Shown here one piece after another: positions 56,001 through 59,177 of a stretch of DNA of 64,000 bases. Position 1 is the stretch's first letter, and each line of letters begins with the position of its first letter. The notes under the pieces are model-generated. The model saw nothing but the letters and a program-made list of their open reading frames with translations. It had not been told where the DNA came from and made no database searches. Origin of the DNA: Spodoptera frugiperda (lineage: Eukaryota > Arthropoda > Insecta > Lepidoptera > Noctuidae); NCBI RefSeq assembly GCF_023101765.2, contig NC_064225.1, positions 1,302,001 to 1,366,000 of the forward strand. Reading direction: 5' to 3'. The position numbers and the translations under genes were made by a program.

Positions 56001-57424
56001 TGTATACCCACTTTTCACCATTTGTCTTAGTCCCATGTAATAGGGGGCAATGGCGACTGCCGGACAAGAGGTCTCGGGTCGGACAAAGTAAAACTGATTT
56101 TTTTCGGTTTTTATTATTTTTATTTTTCAGTGGTAGCACGGTGTCTGGAACTATGGCCAGTATATAGCAATAGGCTCACCCCCTATTACATGGGACTTAT
56201 AACACAAACGGTGAAAAGTGACATTATGTGCCGTAATATGCCTACCTCTTCAGGGATAAAAAGGGTTGACGTTGTGTCGTTGTCTTCTTATAAAACAAAA
56301 ATGCTTTTGTTCAATTATTTTGGTGATGTAATTGTTGTTTTTTTATTATTTGAGACCTTTAAATACTAGCATTGTTCATGGCTTTATGTTCTATTTGAAT
56401 TGAAAGACAGAATAAATGATTATTTACAGTTTTTCAACTGGGTTTTGAATGTGTTGGTATAAAAATATTGTTTGAGTAAAAAAAAAGTTTTGCGAAAAAA
56501 TCTATTATTCTTATTCACAGTCCTCTGGAATTCTCTTGAGAATTATATAAGAGTGGTATTTTTATCGGTTTCTCATCAATTAGCATACAATTTTAAGGAT
56601 ATAATGCATAATAAAATCCTTTAAAAAAATCCTCTTCTTTAATTTCAGCATTCGTCTTGAGTGTGCATTGAAATTATAGCAAAATCAATTATACGAAAAT
56701 GTATTATTTGAAAAAATATTAGAAGAAATAGAAAAGACAATGCAAGAAAATCACACACCTGGTACCGAATAAACTTAATATCTTTATATATTTTATCTTA
56801 TTTTTAAGGTAACAAAATTACTTGAGCAAATACATTAATTAAGTAGATACGAGTAAGTAATTTTCTTAATAATTAACTTGTTTTCCAAATAAACTAATTG
56901 TTTTTCCAGTAAACATGACTGAAAAAATGGAATAAAAGCAATGAAAATATGGAACAATTTCCAAAATGAATGACATAAATTACAATTAATATAGACGTTC
57001 AATTACTGTCTCGTTGGTCGAGTGATCGCAAGTGCAACTGCTGGACAAGGGGTCACGGGTTCGATTCCGAGGCGGAGTTTAGATTTACCAAGTATATGGC
57101 AATAGGCTCACCCCCTATTATATGGGACTTATAACATAAATGGTGAAAGGTTATTTTGCACAGCGGCATTACGTCCCGTCTGCAAAAAATATTATTTGAC
57201 AAAATCACGTACATTGTTCTTGGTGCCAAATAAATTTAATTTTCTTAATAATAAACTTATTTTTCAATTAAACTAGTTGTTTTTTCATCTTCCAAAATGA
57301 ATGACATAAATTAAAATTAATGTAATATAATATGTATAGACGTATAATTACCTTCTCCAGCGCCCGTGACTGTGTGTATGAGCAGCACTACAACACACAG
57401 GCATCGTTGGCCCTCCACCGACAT
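4899..57424 (-). CDS. dpr13: Dpr-family two-Ig-domain neuronal cell-surface protein (Dpr13-like), six coding exons, 3' end outside window
   Basis: Six exons join in frame: 57424-57352, 41799-41594, 27144-27043, 23662-23554, 15060-14949 and 5077-4899 (781 nt, 260 codons plus one base). Residues 1-24 form a signal peptide with a hydrophobic core. Residues 26-60 are a Ser/Pro-rich linker. Ig domain 1 has C84 and C146, W96 in VSWIRRKDYHLL and the Dpr hallmark DAGIYECQV. Ig domain 2 has C187 and C244, W201 in FVFWYHN and GNYTC. N-glycosylation sequons are at N68, N217 and N241. In Drosophila, Dpr proteins bind DIP partners to specify synaptic connections; many are membrane anchored. The phrases HLLTVGLTTYSSDQRF, SSHPPTSIF and NSRMINYD are remembered as closest to Dpr13, so the family is near certain and the member likely. 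Lepidopteran databases often call such genes zig-8-like. The C-terminal exon is not in the window. Introns are 3.4 to 15.6 kb and packed with transposons. Confidence 0.85.
5118..5334 (-). repeat. Repeat C, tRNA-headed SINE
   Basis: In its own orientation the family begins with a tRNA-like head (GCCTCGTTGGTCGAGTGG, then GGGTTCGATTCCC as box B), continues TCGAAAATTTCTCAGTAG and ends CCCCTTCGGGGATAAAAGGC. This copy has head and tail but a shortened centre. Confidence 0.68.
5375..5490 (-). repeat. Repeat H copy
   Basis: CATAGTATAAAACAAAGTCG and CTACGCAACGGATTTTGATG in reverse. Confidence 0.62.
5928..5990 (+). promoter_or_regulatory. GC-rich island with a TATA box inside a dpr intron
   Basis: Within a strongly AT-rich intron, a run of about 60 bases is almost pure G and C (GGGCCGGCCGCGGCGGCGGG) and encloses a perfect TATAAATAG at 5956-5964, followed after about 25 bases by CCCATTAGCAC. 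The layout looks like a compact core promoter on the plus strand. No coding frame starts nearby, so a noncoding transcript, a transposon promoter or chance are alternatives. Confidence 0.3.
9508..9650 (+). repeat. Repeat B copy
   Basis: GGGGAAAAAACATTCAATGG through CTTACTGACTAAAAACCACC to AGGCAGTCCACAACTCC. Confidence 0.68.
9774..9920 (+). repeat. 78-base tandem duplication, two diverged copies
   Basis: CATGGTAGAGGGTGACATTA (9774) recurs as TATGGTAGAGGGCGACACCA (9852). Both continue with GACTCgATTATAgACGAT-like sequence. Confidence 0.7.
10642..10850 (-). repeat. Repeat C copy, joined to an A fragment
   Basis: Tail GGGGTAGGCAGAGGTGCAC, centre GTAAAAGGGGTGAACCC and head CTCGACCCGGGTATC in reverse. 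An A-family piece (10565-10640) abuts it directly. Confidence 0.66.
11165..11310 (-). repeat. Repeat G fragment
   Basis: AAAGTCAAAGTCAAATCATT, TTGAAACGTCAACAAATG and AGGTGCTCGTTCC in reverse. Confidence 0.58.
11455..11545 (-). repeat. Repeat A fragment
   Basis: Contains ACGTGTCATCTGATGGTAA and CCCATGGACATCCG, a diverged piece of the A-family 3' half. Confidence 0.5.
12187..12358 (+). repeat. Repeat A 3' part
   Basis: Starts GTGTGAATGAGATTACCGG and ends GGCTTATACCATAAAAAG. 5' truncated. Confidence 0.65.
12841..13235. mobile_element. 395-base foldback element with about 70-base terminal inverted repeats
   Basis: The left arm from TATACAATGTGATAGGGGTG through CCCGTTAAGGCTGAGTAC to TTTTATCGACAAAA is mirrored at the right by TTTTGTCGATAAAATTAGAT to CCCCTATCACATTGTATA with few mismatches. 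The core is AT-rich and noncoding. Single copy in the window. Confidence 0.8.
13316..13446. mobile_element. 131-base mini inverted-repeat element
   Basis: Left TACACTCCTTAGGGGGCAAA, right TTTTGCCCCCCAAGGAGTGT plus A: about 20-base inverted ends around an AT-rich centre. It lies 80 bases from the previous foldback. Confidence 0.72.
13580..13800 (-). repeat. Repeat D copy
   Basis: Complete reverse copy: CACAAGAAAAAATCC side at the left, CGGGAATCGAACCCGCAAC and ACCCAGCCGTCGCACC head at the right. Open frames across it on both strands are repeat artefacts. Confidence 0.7.
14038..14080 (+). repeat. Minisatellite, 10-base unit x4
   Basis: AGTATATGTC repeated four times, ending in AGTATATGTAG, directly before an H-type tail. 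Confidence 0.85.
14083..14275 (+). repeat. Repeat H: LINE/SINE-like 3' tail
   Basis: CTAGCGACCCGCCCCAGCTT, CATCAAAATCCGTTGCGTAG and CAACTTTGTTTTATAATATG, a very common lepidopteran dispersed repeat pattern. Confidence 0.62.
14949..15060 (-). CDS. dpr13: dpr exon 5: start of Ig domain 2
   Basis: Encodes residues 164-200 (EARAQISGPTEKYL through APAFVF), with the first Ig2 cysteine C187 in LRLQCSVV. It ends TG, which joins the G of exon 6 to make the invariant Trp of the Ig2 fold. The acceptor is TTGTCCACAG and the donor GTGAGTCA. The split of a conserved Trp codon by the intron independently confirms the exon order. Confidence 0.9.
15165..15447. mobile_element. Element E copy
   Basis: Opposite orientation to the 34264 copy; ends GCACATCTCTGGTGGAAAAG then CACCC. 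The left terminus is eroded. It lies 100 bases upstream of exon 5's acceptor. Confidence 0.66.
16000..16023 (+). repeat. (TATG)n microsatellite
   Basis: About five TATG units at the end of an L-type repeat. Confidence 0.8.
16632..16910 (-). repeat. Repeat A (SINE-like, about 300 bp)
   Basis: Full-length-like copy. In its own orientation the family begins GTGTGGGAGAGCCATGC, passes GGCCGGCTCGACCGGAGTGA and ends GGCTTATACCATAAAAAA. The A-rich 3' end suggests LINE-mediated copying. The family name is unknown to me; Lepidoptera carry many copies of this kind. Confidence 0.7.
17040..17195 (+). repeat. Repeat D copy
   Basis: GTGACTGAGCAACTGGCTAC, box B GAGTTCGATTCC, and GTGATCCACAAATTGTTG to AACATAGGAGAAAACTC. 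Confidence 0.68.
17778..18050 (+). repeat. Repeat A copy
   Basis: Starts GTGTGGCAGAGCCATGC and ends TTATACCATAAAAAAACA, nearly complete, with a short deletion before the tail. Confidence 0.7.
18665..18875. mobile_element. Element J partial copy
   Basis: GGGTAGATGACTAATC, AAAATATTAGACACATG, TGAAATATCGCGTGAC and CCACTCCTAAACTTTGA. The right third is replaced by repeat A. Confidence 0.6.
18876..19136 (+). repeat. Repeat A copy, 5' truncated
   Basis: Begins at GGACCGGCTGGGCGGGAGTG and ends in the typical CTTATTCCATAAAAAAA tail. Confidence 0.68.
19838..19900 (-). repeat. Repeat B 5' fragment
   Basis: CTTCTCGCCTCGCCCAAGGC followed by GATGATTTTTCCCCCTC, the first 60 bases of the family in reverse. 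Confidence 0.6.
20351..20655 (-). repeat. Repeat A copy
   Basis: Minus orientation, running from the T-rich tail complement to CTCTCCCACACT. A 147-codon frame read through it on the plus strand is an accident of the repeat. Confidence 0.7.
21284..21620 (+). repeat. Repeat B split by a LINE stub
   Basis: The left half (21284-21394) runs to TTGAGTTGGAGCC, the right half (21591-21620) resumes at AAACTTGCTAGGTAGTCCGC. Between them is the LINE ORF2 stub without poly(A). Confidence 0.7.
21395..21590 (+). mobile_element. Jockey/CR1-like LINE ORF2 C-terminal stub inside repeat B
   Basis: Almost the same as the coding end at 62832-63012: frame RFMVDIPPTRTKRFASSF, then REWNSLPESVFPDGYN and a stop after GRRAPP. 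Here both the upstream part and the 3' UTR with poly(A) are missing, and the stub is flanked by the two halves of a B repeat. Confidence 0.78.
22099..22590 (+). repeat. Repeat K (GTGCGAGTCGGACTC family) with an E fragment inside
   Basis: Starts AAATGGACCAAGTGCGAGTC and ends GGGTTCCCGTTTTTATCC, TTATGGAACCCTAAAAAC. The middle holds the partial E element. Confidence 0.62.
22313..22505. mobile_element. Element E partial, within a K repeat
   Basis: Begins GGGTGTTTTTTTCACCAGAC and GTGAAACTATGTGACAG; the far end is lost. Confidence 0.55.
22970..23092 (-). repeat. Repeat B copy
   Basis: Reverse order GCAGGAGTTGGACCGGGG, TCAGTAAGAGTCTGACAC, GATTTTCCCCCTC. Confidence 0.65.
23298..23516 (+). repeat. 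Repeat A copy with internal deletion
   Basis: The head (GTGTAGGAGAGCCATGC) and tail are present, but about 100 bases in the middle (the CCCAATCTTCCCAATC region) are missing. It ends with about 15 A residues only about 40 bases before the donor of exon 4. Confidence 0.7.
23554..23662 (-). CDS. dpr13: dpr exon 4: C-terminal half of Ig domain 1
   Basis: Encodes residues 128-163, from DWTLKVRF to LRLDVV. It contains the Dpr signature DAGIYECQV with the second Ig1 cysteine (C146), followed by SSHPPTSIF, which is characteristic of the Dpr13-like branch as remembered. The acceptor is TAATTTCCAG and the donor TCG/GTGAGTG. It ends with one base of a codon that becomes Glu when joined to exon 5. Confidence 0.9.
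23812..23975 (+). repeat. Repeat A 3' part
   Basis: Starts in CCCCTCTTCCCAATCTCCC and ends CTTATACCATAAAAA. 5' truncated. Confidence 0.65.
24825..24990 (+). repeat. Repeat F 5' part
   Basis: Family: GGCCCGGAGGTTTAAGACG, GAAACCTACCAACGGCAA, TTTTTCCGAGTTATATGTAC, GTGAGGAAACCTGGG, GCGTGGTGATTAATGCTC and GTGGCCACTTATAGGCTG. This copy stops after GTGAGGAAACCTG. Confidence 0.65.
25693..25780 (+). repeat. Repeat A 3' end with internal deletion
   Basis: From CCCATAAAAGGCCAGCAATG to CGGCTTATACCATAAAAAAT, with the CATGGGCGGCGGCGATTGC segment deleted. Confidence 0.6.
26225..26290 (+). repeat. Repeat C tail
   Basis: ATTACGTGCCGTGATGTGCA through CCCTTTCGGGGATAAAAGG. Confidence 0.55.
27043..27144 (-). 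CDS. dpr13: dpr exon 3: centre of Ig domain 1, with a GC donor
   Basis: The 34 codons begin VSWIRRKDYH and end LQHSE. They carry the invariant Trp of the Ig fold (W96) and the Dpr-typical LTVGLTTYSSDQRFQAIH stretch. The acceptor is TTTGTTCCAG. The exon ends GAG followed by GCAAGT: the only way to reach exon 4 (DWTLKV) in frame is to use this GC donor. A GT lies four bases further (GTATAC), but using it would shift the frame. Confidence 0.88.
27235..27335 (-). mobile_element. LINE 3' stub, minus strand
   Basis: On the minus strand the order GGAGTGGAATTTCTTGCTGG, GAGTCTGTTTACTG, GGGTGTCTTCAAGTCCC, then GTGGCCAAACGCCATCC follows the LINE end seen at 62900-63060. It is diverged and frame-broken, and lies close to exon 3. 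Confidence 0.6.
28024..28180 (+). repeat. Repeat B copy
   Basis: Complete copy from TTTTTTAATGGAGATAATC through TTGGGCGAGGCGAGAGAG to GATAGTCCGCAGCTCCG. Confidence 0.7.
28800..28955 (-). repeat. Repeat K copy, shortened
   Basis: Ends GCGAGTCCGACTCGCACTTG then GCCGG in reverse; starts at TTAGGGTTTTTGCATTTTC. Confidence 0.6.
28960..29110 (+). repeat. Repeat D copy, attached to a K repeat
   Basis: GCACGGTTGACTGAGCAACT, GGCTCGATTCCCGCACGG and AATCCACAAATTGTTG. Confidence 0.66.
29180..29290 (-). mobile_element. LINE ORF2 C-terminal stub, minus strand, diverged
   Basis: On the minus strand CTAAGGAATGGATTTCTTTG, CAGAGTCTGTGTTCCTG, and GGTATCTTCAAAAGCTGAG followed by TAGGTTGCTTCTAGGCAAGC match the RT C-terminal coding end with many substitutions. 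Confidence 0.6.
29392..29500 (+). repeat. Repeat F 3' part
   Basis: CCGCATTGAGCAAGCGTGG to CAGCAGTGGCCACTTATAGG. Confidence 0.65.
29878..29970 (+). repeat. Repeat C head only
   Basis: GACTGCTTCGTTGATC through GACAATGGGTCTCGGGTTCG to ATTCCCGTGTCGGGC. It could fold partly like a tRNA, but there is no clean acceptor stem and the same head occurs in the SINE copies. Confidence 0.6.
30005..30300. mobile_element. Element J copy
   Basis: AAAAATATTAGACACGTAAT through TAAAATATCGCGTGCC and CCCACTCCTAAACTTTG to CGAACTGACGGACTAAATAG. Confidence 0.62.
30740..31050 (-). repeat. Repeat D copy with a 117-base insertion
   Basis: The D body and head are interrupted at 30830-30946; CGAAACAATTT stands on both sides (30819-30829 and 30947-30957). 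Confidence 0.7.
31385..31462 (-). repeat. Repeat F 5' fragment
   Basis: TGCCGTTGGTAGGATTCGA and GGCGTTTTAAACCTCCGAG in reverse. Confidence 0.55.
31930..32075 (-). repeat. Repeat G fragment
   Basis: GAAGTCGAAAGTCAAAAATA through GAGAGGTACTTTTGAAAGTC to TTGGCTCGTTCCAAAGTG. Confidence 0.56.
32135..32330 (-). repeat. Repeat C 5' part
   Basis: Reverse head GGGAATCGAACCCGAGAC with CACTCGACCAACGAGGCAG, then CTGAAAAAAATTCG. The tail is missing. Confidence 0.66.
32610..32790. mobile_element. Element J partial copy
   Basis: TAGTCCGTCAGCAAAATA, ATATTAGACACGTATTTTTG and GTTTAGGAGTGGGAGG. Confidence 0.55.
32813..33075 (+). repeat. Repeat C copy
   Basis: GCCGGACAAGGGGTCTCGGG through TTTTCAGCAGTAGCACGG to CTTCGGGGATAAAAGGC. 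The first head half is missing. Confidence 0.68.
33446..33549. mobile_element. 104-base mini-element with CACATCAA ends
   Basis: Begins CACATCAAGCTATAC and ends GTACATGTTGATGTG. Inside, ACCAGTATAAATTGACC near the left is imperfectly mirrored by GGTCATGATAAACTGGT near the right. Related copies at 49340 and 37230. Confidence 0.66.
33757..33956 (+). repeat. Repeat A copy, 3' shortened
   Basis: Starts GTGTAGGAGAGCAATTC and stops at GACCATCAAAAAAA, before the usual tail segment. Confidence 0.62.
34264..34568. mobile_element. Element E: inverted-repeat MITE
   Basis: Left end GGGCGATTTTTCACCAAA, right end CTGGTGCAAAAGCACCC. Internal marks: CTTAGCACTGGTGGAAA and AAGCTATGTTTTTTATATG. Six related copies in the window share this order, which suggests a DNA transposon derivative of about 280-300 bp. 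No coding capacity. Confidence 0.7.
35168..35430 (-). repeat. Repeat F copy
   Basis: Complete reverse copy from AAGTGGCCACTGCTGACTAA to CTTAAACCTCCAGGCCACC. Confidence 0.7.
35435..35672 (+). repeat. Repeat H-type copy
   Basis: Starts near GTCTGTCTGTCTGTTTG, contains ACTGGACTGATTTTGACGG and ends AGACGAAGTCGCGGATAACA then GCTAG. Confidence 0.6.
35961..36205 (+). repeat. Repeat C copy
   Basis: GGGTTCGATTCCCAGGGTG through TCGAAAATTTCTCAGTAG to CCCCTTCGGGGATAAAAGGC. The first half of the head is diverged. Confidence 0.68.
36890..36990 (+). repeat. Repeat L (GACAATGGAACGCCAATTGC family)
   Basis: GGGGGTAGACAGAGACAATG, then ACACCAATTGCTACGATTC and CTTTCGCTTCATTAAAAGTC. Relatives at 8630-8735 (reverse), 15935-16000 (reverse) and 63870-63965. 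Confidence 0.6.
37230..37331. mobile_element. CACATCAA mini-element copy, ends eroded
   Basis: AACCAGTATAAACTTACCC and GGCCATGATAAACTGGTTTT match the other two copies. The terminal octamers are degraded. Confidence 0.58.
38075..38360 (+). repeat. 145-base tandem duplication, two copies
   Basis: TATACTCCGTTCGGGCATTT (38075) recurs at 38220 as TATACTCCGTTAGAGCATTT. Both units end GTGTAACGATCGACAT (38215 and 38360). They differ at only a handful of bases. Confidence 0.85.
38400..38705 (+). repeat. Repeat H-type copy next to the 145-base tandem
   Basis: CCAAATCCGTCAAATAGTTG, GACGTGATTCTTTAATTTG and CATCCAACTCGGATCAGCC before the octamer microsatellite. Confidence 0.55.
38664..38705 (+). repeat. 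(ACAGACAA)n microsatellite in an H-type tail
   Basis: ACAGACAA-like octamers repeated about four times, then an A run. Confidence 0.75.
38972..39140 (-). repeat. Repeat A fragment
   Basis: From TCACCTGATGGTAAGCAATC through ACAAGTACGTTGCCGGCC to GCCGTGGTATCAATC, with a central deletion. Confidence 0.6.
39565..39862 (-). repeat. Repeat A copy
   Basis: Nearly complete minus-orientation copy from TTATGGTATAAGTCGG to CTCTCCCACACTT. Confidence 0.7.
40108..40160 (-). repeat. Repeat F 3' fragment
   Basis: CAACAGCCTATAAGTGGCCA followed by CTGCTGACCAAAGGCCTC. Confidence 0.6.
41279..41303 (+). repeat. (CTAT)n microsatellite
   Basis: CTATCTATCTATCTACTATC interrupting the first half of a B repeat. Confidence 0.75.
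41348..41545 (+). repeat. Repeat D copy fused to a B 5' half
   Basis: B sequence (41245-41340, ending GAGGCGAGAGGGTGTGTCAG) passes into GCACGGTTGGCGCGGTGGCT and a complete D copy. It lies 50 bases downstream of the donor of exon 2. Confidence 0.7.
41594..41799 (-). CDS. dpr13: dpr exon 2: linker and N-terminal half of Ig domain 1
   Basis: It encodes residues 26-93: a Ser-rich low-complexity linker (about residues 26-38), a sequon at ENNT, then the first strand of Ig domain 1 with its first cysteine in STALLPCVIRNIGDGI. The acceptor TTCACAG ends at 41800 and is preceded by an open frame that begins with an internal ATG at 41833; the acceptor is preferred because its phase fits exon 1. The donor GTAAGTAG follows Ile in phase 0. 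Confidence 0.87.
42478..42543 (+). repeat. Chimera of repeat C head and repeat B tail
   Basis: GACTGCCTCGTTGGTCGAGT (C head) changes after 42507 to AGCCCCGGTAAACCCGCTAG (B tail) with no bases between. Confidence 0.65.
42962..43479. repeat. 98-base direct repeats flanking a repeat A copy
   Basis: 42962-43059 and 43381-43479 both read AATTAATTTTATTAGGGCC through CTCCAAGACCAAGTTCTC and GACGTCCAGACTTAATTACT to GTAAAAGGTTCTATT, with only a few differences. The A copy fills the space between them. Confidence 0.8.
43063..43375 (-). repeat. Repeat A copy between two long direct repeats
   Basis: Nearly complete minus-orientation copy from TTTTTTATGAAACAAGCCGG to CTCTCCCACACTTT. It is bracketed by 98-base direct repeats (see 42962-43479). 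Confidence 0.72.
43741..43872 (+). repeat. Repeat B copy, 3' shortened
   Basis: TTTTGAGGGGGGAAAATCAT through CTTGGGCGAGGTGAGAGGGA to GATAACCCGCTGGG, then a G-type repeat follows. Confidence 0.68.
43880..44020 (+). repeat. Repeat G fragment
   Basis: TTTTGGAACGAGCACCTAGC through CACGGACGGACAGACTGAC to GGAATAAAGGATTTGACTTTG. Relatives at 3488-3600, 11165-11310, 14290-14390, 26125-26215 and 31930-32075. Confidence 0.58.
44640..44897 (+). repeat. Repeat A copy, 5' truncated
   Basis: Starts GGTCGATTCGATTGGAGCG and ends GGCTTATAACATAA. Diverged. Confidence 0.62.
45306..45548 (+). repeat. Repeat B, tandem one-and-a-half copies
   Basis: A full copy (45306-45450) ending AGTCTGCAGCTCCGGA is followed at once by a second lacking the first 40 bases (45451-45548), starting CAGAGTGTCAGATTCTTAC. 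Confidence 0.7.
46953..47465 (-). repeat. Repeat F copy split by repeat A
   Basis: Left part 46953-47071 and right part 47369-47465 are contiguous F sequence in reverse; repeat A fills the gap. Confidence 0.72.
47072..47368 (+). repeat. Repeat A copy nested in an F SINE
   Basis: Starts GTATGGGAAAGCCATGC and ends CTTATACTATAAAAA. It is flanked on both sides by TTATAA, which reads as a target-site duplication inside repeat F. Confidence 0.75.
48795..48900 (+). repeat. Repeat B copy, diverged
   Basis: TTTAGGTGAGGCTAGGAGTG through TCTTACTGACTAAAAACCAT to GTAGTCCGCAACTCCGG. Confidence 0.62.
49340..49440. mobile_element. CACATCAA mini-element copy
   Basis: Begins CACATCAAGTTATAC, ends AAAGGTTGATGTG, with ATACCAGTATAAATTGACC and GGGATCATGATAAAGTGG inside. 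Confidence 0.66.
49946..50285. repeat. Foldback with about 50-base arms and a nested hairpin
   Basis: AATGGGAAGTAGTATTGTGT (49969) faces ACACAACACTACCTCCCATT (50248-50267), and TTTGAAGATTA pairs with TAATCTTCAAA. A separate perfect-looking hairpin TCGCTTCGTCAATAAAAACA / GCTTTAATTGACGAAGCGA lies at 50111-50162. Confidence 0.7.
50862..51020 (+). repeat. Repeat H-type copy
   Basis: CTAATATTATAAAGGCGAAA, ACGGTTAAAGAGATCGAGAT and GATAGAAGCTAG. Confidence 0.58.
51195..51515. mobile_element. Element J, AT-rich inverted-repeat element
   Basis: AATATTAGATACGTATTTTT at 51250 faces AATCCGTGTCTAATATTTT at 51449-51467. Between are CGTCATTTCTACGTAC and CACGCTATATTTCAAAT. Flanking sequence is also shared with other copies, so the full unit is about 300 bases. 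Confidence 0.62.
51913..52110 (+). repeat. Repeat A 5' part
   Basis: Starts GTGTGTGAGAGCCATGC and stops after CTTAACCCCCAAAAG. The 3' third and A-rich tail are missing. Confidence 0.65.
52144..52202 (+). repeat. 60-base dispersed repeat, second copy
   Basis: Same as 4641-4700 with three or four changes; it begins soon after a truncated repeat A. Confidence 0.65.
52470..52735 (+). repeat. Repeat C copy, nearly complete
   Basis: Begins GACTGCCTCGTTTGTCAAGT, box B GGGTTCGATTC, and ends CCCCTTCGGGGATAAAAGGT. Confidence 0.72.
53305..53480 (-). repeat. Repeat A 5' part, minus strand
   Basis: From TAATTTAAGGGTTGTTTGGG to ATGGCTCTCCCACACT. The tail half is absent. Confidence 0.62.
53945..54238 (+). 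repeat. Repeat F copy
   Basis: Complete forward copy from GTGATGGCCCGGAGGTTTAA to GTGGCCACTTATAGGCTG. Confidence 0.72.
54250..54440 (+). repeat. Repeat H-type copy
   Basis: CTAATATTATAAATGTAAAA, CTGAACGGATTTTGATCGC and GCAGAAGCTAG. Confidence 0.58.
55035..55170 (-). repeat. Repeat B copy, minus strand
   Basis: Reverse order AGTAGGAACGGGGTGGTTTT, GTCAGTAAGAGACTGTC, GTGTGATTTTCCTCTC. Confidence 0.6.
55250..55461 (+). repeat. Repeat A copy, 5' truncated
   Basis: Starts TTTCGTTGTGTGAGTCAGG and ends CGGTTTATATCATAAAAAAA. Confidence 0.66.
55925..56275. repeat. Two repeat C copies in inverted arrangement
   Basis: 55925-56048 is a reverse tail (CCCCGAAGGGGTAGGCAGAG). 56049-56275 is a forward copy from GGCGACTGCCGGACAAG to CTCTTCAGGGATAAAAAGGG. 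Together they make a foldback of about 120-base arms. Confidence 0.66.
57003..57180 (+). repeat. Repeat C copy, internal and 3' deletions
   Basis: CTGTCTCGTTGGTCGAGTGA through GTCACGGGTTCGATTCC, then GGCTCACCCCCTATTA to GCGGCATTACG. Confidence 0.65.
57352..57424 (-). CDS. dpr13: dpr exon 1: start codon and signal peptide
   Basis: The ATG is at 57424-57422 and opens 24 codons starting MSVEGQRCLC, followed by a hydrophobic run VVVLLIHTV and a small-residue stretch TGAGE typical of a signal peptidase site. The exon ends with one base of a Gly codon before the donor GTAATT. The phase (1) matches exon 2 exactly. A good acceptor (TTGTTGCAG) lies 20 bases before the ATG, at 57445-57453, so the exon probably starts at 57444 and at least one untranslated exon lies further right. 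Confidence 0.85.
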
Positions 57425-57596
57425 TGCTGTCGTGGGATCCACACCTGCAACAAAATAAAGATTTTGCGTTATTATATGCTGCTGGAATAATATCTGGAAG
57501 TTTATCTAAGGTAGCTTTGAACTGTTAATGTCAATTTTACACCATATGTAATCTTGTGTTGGAGATCAACAAGCACTTTTGATTGCTAAGCTACAG

Positions 57597-57757
57597 AGTA
57601 CCGGAGCTGCGGACTACCTAGCGGGTTTACCGGGGCTCCGGCTAGAAAAGCAGGAGCAGGAACGGGGTGGTTTTTAGTCAGTAGGTCAGTCTTCTGATAC
57701 CCTCTCGCCTCGATCAAGGCGGGAAAAATATAGGAAGATTTTCCTCCTAAAAAAAGC
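57597..57757 (-). repeat. Repeat B copy, minus strand
   Basis: Nearly complete in reverse, from CCGGAGCTGCGGACTACC to GGAAGATTTTCCTCC, about 170 bases upstream of exon 1. Confidence 0.68.
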
Positions 57758-58371
57758 CACAGAGTACTAGGTAATTTGACTTTACCCATGACTCATGGGA
57801 GACCCACGTCTCCCTAGAGATGTACCGTAAAAGGCTTTGCACCATATGATAGCGGCTCTAAAGCAAGCCTATTAATTACACAATTGACGAAGGCACGATA
57901 GTAACTCATTTTTACACATTGAACGCCGTGGTGGTCACCGGTGACCGACGCGACGTCAGCGGAGGTTTTGCCTTCAACAGTTTTCTATTAGCAGTCAAAG
58001 ACTTAATAAACCTGAACCTCTCAAACTACAATCTTCACCCATCCATAATCTTATCCAATACCAAAATATACGTCAAAAGACAACATTTTTCAATTTATGT
58101 GTTGTATTACATAACAAAGAAGAAAGAGAAAAAAAAAACAAAAAGAATTGGATCCATTACGGCAGTTGAGAGCTCTTTCGTGTCAGCTACGCATCTGATA
58201 TAAATGGAGTCGAGAGGAAACGTAAAAGATTAATTATTATAAAGAATAAAACAATTCTGTATACAATGTTCTTGTTATCTTTCTACTTCATTGAACTGTG
58301 TTATAAATTTTTTTGAGTTAGTACTTTGTGAATATTGTTACATTTCTTTTTGTTCTATGACATTTTTATTC

Positions 58372-58498
58372 CGGAGCTACGGAATGCCTACCGGGTTACC
58401 GGGGTTTCGGCTCGAAAAGTAGGAGTAGAAACGGGGTGGTTTGGTATAAGAGTCTGACACTTCCACTCGCTTCGGATGAATTTCCCCCATTAAAAAGA
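58372..58498 (-). repeat. Repeat B copy, minus strand
   Basis: CCGGAGCTACGGAATGCC to GAATTTCCCCCATT, with internal deletions, touching an E element on its right. Confidence 0.6.
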
Positions 58499-58712
58499 AA
58501 GCACTGGTGGAAATTTAACGGACTCAACTAAGCTATGTATTTTATATGGAAATATGCGTGGTATGGATGGTTTCCCTACTATTGATACATCGCATACTCG
58601 TAGGCTCATCTTCCTCGCACAGCAACATAGCTTAATATCAGTGAAAACGGTCACGTAGTTTCACAACTTAGCCATTGTATCTTGGTATTTCATATCTGGT
58701 GAAAAATCACCT
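58498..58712. mobile_element. Element E copy, left end eroded
   Basis: GCACTGGTGGAAATTTAACG to CATATCTGGTGAAAAATCACC. Confidence 0.6.
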
Positions 58713-59177
58713 GGTTATACTACAACATAATTCTTAAAATAGGTCTTAACAAACATGACCTAAGTCTCAAAATCCCACGACACAATACCACTTCACATTT
58801 AAATGAACGTGAATTTTTTTGGACAAGCTTACTTAAAGAACTAACACACGCTCTGGGACTGTTTGTCGACATGTCTAGTGGATTGCCATCGTTCTCAGAA
58901 ACACGCGTTAAATTTTATTACCGACTCTTTCCTCTGACATTGGGAGGTCACCGCGGAGAGTATTTGTATTTGGCAAAGGAATATGAATGTATGTATATAG
59001 AGGAGCATTCTGGGAAAAAAATCTTGTAGTGATGTTGTATAGGTACTGTACTATATAGTTATGAGAAGGTTCGAAAATTTTATTAGAAATTGAAAGATTC
59101 CTAGGATTTTAGATTTGGAAATCCAATCCAATTTTGTTTATTTTAGCATTACAATTATTGCACTGAATCTGGAATTA

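Larger units (their letters stand above)
41800..57351. other. dpr intron 1
   Basis: 15.6 kb between the signal-peptide exon and the linker exon, the usual place for a giant intron in Dpr genes. It contains A, B, C, F, G and J copies, a pair of 98-base direct repeats around an A copy (42962-43479), a nested F/A insertion (46953-47465), the third CACATCAA element (49340) and a foldback (49946-50285). Stretches 45600-46900, 47470-48780 and 56380-56990 hold nothing recognisable. Confidence 0.6.
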
